DNA of 64,000 nt. Origin: Streptomyces hawaiiensis (GTDB taxonomy: Bacteria > Actinomycetota > Actinomycetes > Streptomycetales > Streptomycetaceae). The notes below the pieces were generated by a model. It was not told where the DNA came from, did not search any database, and was given only the letters and a program-made list of their open reading frames with translations. The stretch's first letter is position 1; each line of letters starts with the position of its first letter. This document shows, piece by piece, positions 62,194 to 64,000 of this stretch. A program made the translations under genes and the position numbers. The stretch covers positions 2,914,001 through 2,978,000 of the forward strand of contig NZ_CP021978.1 in assembly GCF_004803895.1 (NCBI RefSeq). The letters are read 5' to 3'.

Positions 62194-62427
62194 TCAGGCC
62201 GTGACGAACGAATAGAACCGCTTGAGCGTGCAGTGCTCCTCCAGAAGCCGGCCGTAGATCGGCTCCCCCTCCAACTCGCGGTACGTCTCGATCGGGTCGC
62301 CTTTTATGATCAGCGCCCGCGCGCATTCCTCGCACCAGTACTGGTAGTCGGGATTGATCGGTTCCATGTCGCGGACGATCGGAGTCCCGCTGCCGCACCA
62401 GTCGCACTTCCGCCTGTGTGCACCCAT
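62194..62427 (-). CDS. Small zinc-ribbon protein
   Basis: A 77-residue protein with two Cys pairs, CDWC (near residue 8) and CEEC (near 32), likely a zinc ribbon, then a helical end ETYRELEGEPIYGRLLEEHC. No known function. Its ATG is three bases after the stop of the next upstream small gene. It lies between the two tRNA-Ala genes. Confidence 0.7.
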   Translation of the reverse strand: MGAHRRKCDWCGSGTPIVRDMEPINPDYQYWCEECARALIIKGDPIETYRELEGEPIYGRLLEEHCTLKRFYSFVTA

Positions 62428-62430
62428 CGA

Positions 62431-62604
62431 TCAGCTCCAGCTGTGGCCGCAGGCCGTGCACACGTAGGAAATCCCGCCGTTGTCGCCGAGCATCTGGGCC
62501 ACGTGCGCGGATCCACAGGAAGGGCAGCTGAGGCGGGTGGACATGTCCCGTGTGACCGCCGCTTCGAGGAGGTGGTCGACCTCCTCGAGGATGCTCGCAG
62601 GCAT
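62431..62604 (-). CDS. Small C-terminal zinc-ribbon protein
   Basis: A 57-residue protein: an N-terminal helix (MPASILEEVDHLLEAAVTRD) and a zinc ribbon with CPSC and CTAC, resembling TFIIS/RPB9-like ribbons. GGAGGAG precedes ATG 62604 by about six bases, which sets the start. It is an operon with the 77-residue gene. The function is unknown. Confidence 0.7.
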   Translation of the reverse strand: MPASILEEVDHLLEAAVTRDMSTRLSCPSCGSAHVAQMLGDNGGISYVCTACGHSWS

Positions 62605-62770
62605 CGCTACTCCTCCCGTCGGGCCGCGCCCCCTTCCGGCCGTTTGATTCTGCCACGGCCGGACCAATACGGTCAGCGACGCCTCAGTACCAGTCCGGAC
62701 ACGGCACCCGGCGGGGCCGTAGAGGTATACGCCTCAGCGAGCCCGAGTGACTCAAACCGGAGCACGAAAA

Positions 62771-62797
62771 ATCCCGCCCCCTGACCGGGAACGGGAT
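62771..62797 (-). terminator. Terminator of tRNA-Ala copy 2
   Basis: ATCCCG and CGGGAT arms (62792-62797 and 62771-62776) with TTTTTC after them on the minus strand, just downstream of the second tRNA. Confidence 0.75.
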
Positions 62798-62804
62798 CTT
62801 GACG

Positions 62805-62877
62805 TGGAGCTAAGGAGAATTGAACTCCTGACCTCCTGCATGCCATGCAGGCGCTCTACCAACTGAGCTATAGCCCC
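62805..62877 (-). tRNA. tRNA-Ala (GGC), copy 2
   Basis: Same 73 bases as copy 1, anticodon GGC. The identity ends outside the mature tRNA: flanks differ, so it is a separate gene copy and not a long duplication. Confidence 0.96.
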
Positions 62878-62951
62878 TCGCGTCCGTCCCCGCTGGCGGG
62901 GCGAACAAGAAGAACTTTAGCCTGCGACCTGCCGGAAAGTGAAATCCGGGG

Positions 62952-63620
62952 TCAGTCGTCGTCGCCGAGCACCGGTTCCGGCAGGGTGCCGGCGTTGTGC
63001 TCCAGCAGGCGCCAGCCGCGGGCGCCTTCGCCGAGCACGGACCAGCAGCAGTTGGAGAGTCCGCCGAGGCTCTCCCAGTGGTGGGGGTCGAGACCGAGGA
63101 GGCGGCCGATGGTGGTGCGGATCGTGCCGCCGTGGCTGACCACGACGAGCGTGCCGTCCTCGGGGAGCTTCTCGGCGTGCCGGAGCACCACGGGGGCGGC
63201 GCGGTCGGCGACCTCGGTCTCCAGTTCGCCGCCACCGCGGCGGACGGGCTCACCGCGCTTCCACGCGGTGTACTCCTCGCCGTACCGGGCGATGATCTCC
63301 TCGTGCGTGAGGCCCTGCCAGGCGCCCGCGTAGGTCTCGCGCAGCGCCTCGTCATAGGTGACGTCGAGGCCGGTGAGCGTGGCCAGCTCGGCGGCCGTGG
63401 CGGCGGCACGCCGCAGGTCGGAGGCGACCATCGCGTCCGGCTTCAGCGAGGCGAGCAGCCGGGCGGCGCGACGGGCCTGGGCCAGGCCCGTCTCGGTCAG
63501 CTCGACGTCCGTGCTGCCCTGGAAGCGGCGCTCCACGTTCCACGAGGTCTGGCCGTGCCGCCACAGGATGACGCGGCGGCCCCGGCCCTTCGTGGCGGAC
63601 GCCTCACTGAAGGAGGTCAC
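62952..63620 (-). CDS. Histidine phosphatase family protein
   Basis: A 222-residue phosphoglycerate-mutase-like phosphatase. The phospho-His is in ILWRHGQTSWN, the second His in VVVSHGGTIRTTIG. In actinobacteria this gene follows rsfS and is often called glucosyl-3-phosphoglycerate phosphatase or cobC-like; substrate here is uncertain. It overlaps rsfS by four bases. Confidence 0.9.
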   Translation of the reverse strand: MTSFSEASATKGRGRRVILWRHGQTSWNVERRFQGSTDVELTETGLAQARRAARLLASLKPDAMVASDLRRAAATAAELATLTGLDVTYDEALRETYAGAWQGLTHEEIIARYGEEYTAWKRGEPVRRGGGELETEVADRAAPVVLRHAEKLPEDGTLVVVSHGGTIRTTIGRLLGLDPHHWESLGGLSNCCWSVLGEGARGWRLLEHNAGTLPEPVLGDDD

Positions 63621-64000
63621 CGCCAGTCACCGTCCAGTTCCGCCGCCTCCTCGGCCGCGCGCAGCTTGGCGTGCTCCTCGGCCTTGCCGCGGGTGGCCTT
63701 GGCCTCCTCGGGCAGTTCGAGCTCGGGGCAGTCCTTCCACAGCCGCTCCAGGGCGTAGAAGACGCGCTCCTCGCTGTGCTGGACGTGGACGACGATGTCG
63801 ACGTAGTCGAGCAGCACCCAGCGGGCCTCGCGGTCGCCCTCGCGGCGCACCGGCTTGGCGCCGAGCTCCTTCGAGAGGCGCTCCTCGATCTCGTCCACGA
63901 TCGCCTTGACCTGGCGGTCGTTGGGCGCGGAGGCCAGCAGGAAGGCGTCCGTGATGGACAGCACCTCACTGACGTCGTAGGCGACGATGTCGTGGGCCAG
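63617..64000 (-). CDS. rsfS: Ribosome silencing factor, N-terminus off the right edge
   Basis: RsfS binds ribosomal protein L14 and prevents subunit joining on starvation. The window has 128 residues: LAHDIVAYDVSEVLSITDAF, then NDRQVKAIVDEIEERLS and WVLLDYVDIVVHVQHSEERVFYALERLW, and a charged tail AEEHAKLRAAEEAAELDGDW. The frame is open to the edge, so the ATG at 63964 is internal and about 15-20 residues are missing. Confidence 0.94.
   Translation of the reverse strand: MAHDIVAYDVSEVLSITDAFLLASAPNDRQVKAIVDEIEERLSKELGAKPVRREGDREARWVLLDYVDIVVHVQHSEERVFYALERLWKDCPELELPEEAKATRGKAEEHAKLRAAEEAAELDGDWR

Noticed and set aside
62066..62804. Long duplication or integrated island between the tRNA genes
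   Set aside because: Identity stops at the mature tRNA ends, no integrase or att-like extension is present, and the genes look native.

Overview
This window is chromosomal DNA of a streptomycete. Its very high G+C content leaves long antisense frames open almost everywhere. It carries typical Streptomyces families: an XRE/DUF397/ATP-binding regulatory set, a DUF574 methyltransferase, DUF3097, a SpoIIE-type phosphatase and a tricorn protease. Gene groups familiar from the actinobacterial core are hrcA-dnaJ, lepA/rpsT, holA-comEC-comEA-leuS and, at the right edge, rsfS.

Layout. 1-2.7 kb: the N-terminal part of an MMPL exporter and a TerB/zinc-ribbon protein. 2.8-4.9 kb: leuA behind a Leu-rich leader peptide. 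4.9-7.6 kb: a protealysin-like M4 protease with a frameshifted emfourin-type inhibitor gene, then a GH1 beta-glucosidase. 7.6-10.3 kb: the DUF574 methyltransferase and the XRE/DUF397/ATPase set. 10.3-17.7 kb: era with a tandemly repeated 3' end, a GlnR-box amtB-glnK pair without glnD, a secreted protein, and the cytidine deaminase-like / mmcQ / CBS membrane protein / ybeY / phoH series. 17.9-22.3 kb: a PfkB kinase and the glucarate genes with their divergent IclR regulator. 22.5-34.9 kb: an MFS transporter, adenine deaminase, RNase Z, HIT protein, tricorn protease, rsmE, nitronate monooxygenase, and dnaJ-hrcA with CIRCE and a second tandem 3'-end repeat.

35.0-43.3 kb: a metallo-hydrolase, DUF3097, hemW, a SpoIIE phosphatase, an internally deleted HAMP hybrid kinase and a long-chain acyl-CoA ligase. 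43.6-58.7 kb: lepA, rpsT, an NTF2-like protein, holA, a YceI protein, arylamine N-acetyltransferase, comEC-comEA, a DegV protein, a coiled-coil membrane protein, and leuS behind a classical attenuator. 58.9-64 kb: a cytochrome b-like membrane protein coupled to a NuoF/ferredoxin fusion, two identical tRNA-Ala(GGC) genes around two small zinc-ribbon genes, a histidine phosphatase and the start-truncated rsfS.

Themes. Leucine supply is sensed at two places, leuA and leuS, in each case by a short peptide with a Leu codon run that may be read from a nearly leaderless transcript. Heat shock is marked by CIRCE and nitrogen control by a GlnR box. The most unusual structure is the pair of tandem arrays in which the 3' end of a housekeeping gene (era, dnaJ) is repeated downstream of its own stop codon. 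Several genes are decayed or lack key residues: emfourin, the HAMP kinase, the deaminase-like protein, the first twin-His of AmtB, and one Cys of the NuoF cluster motif.
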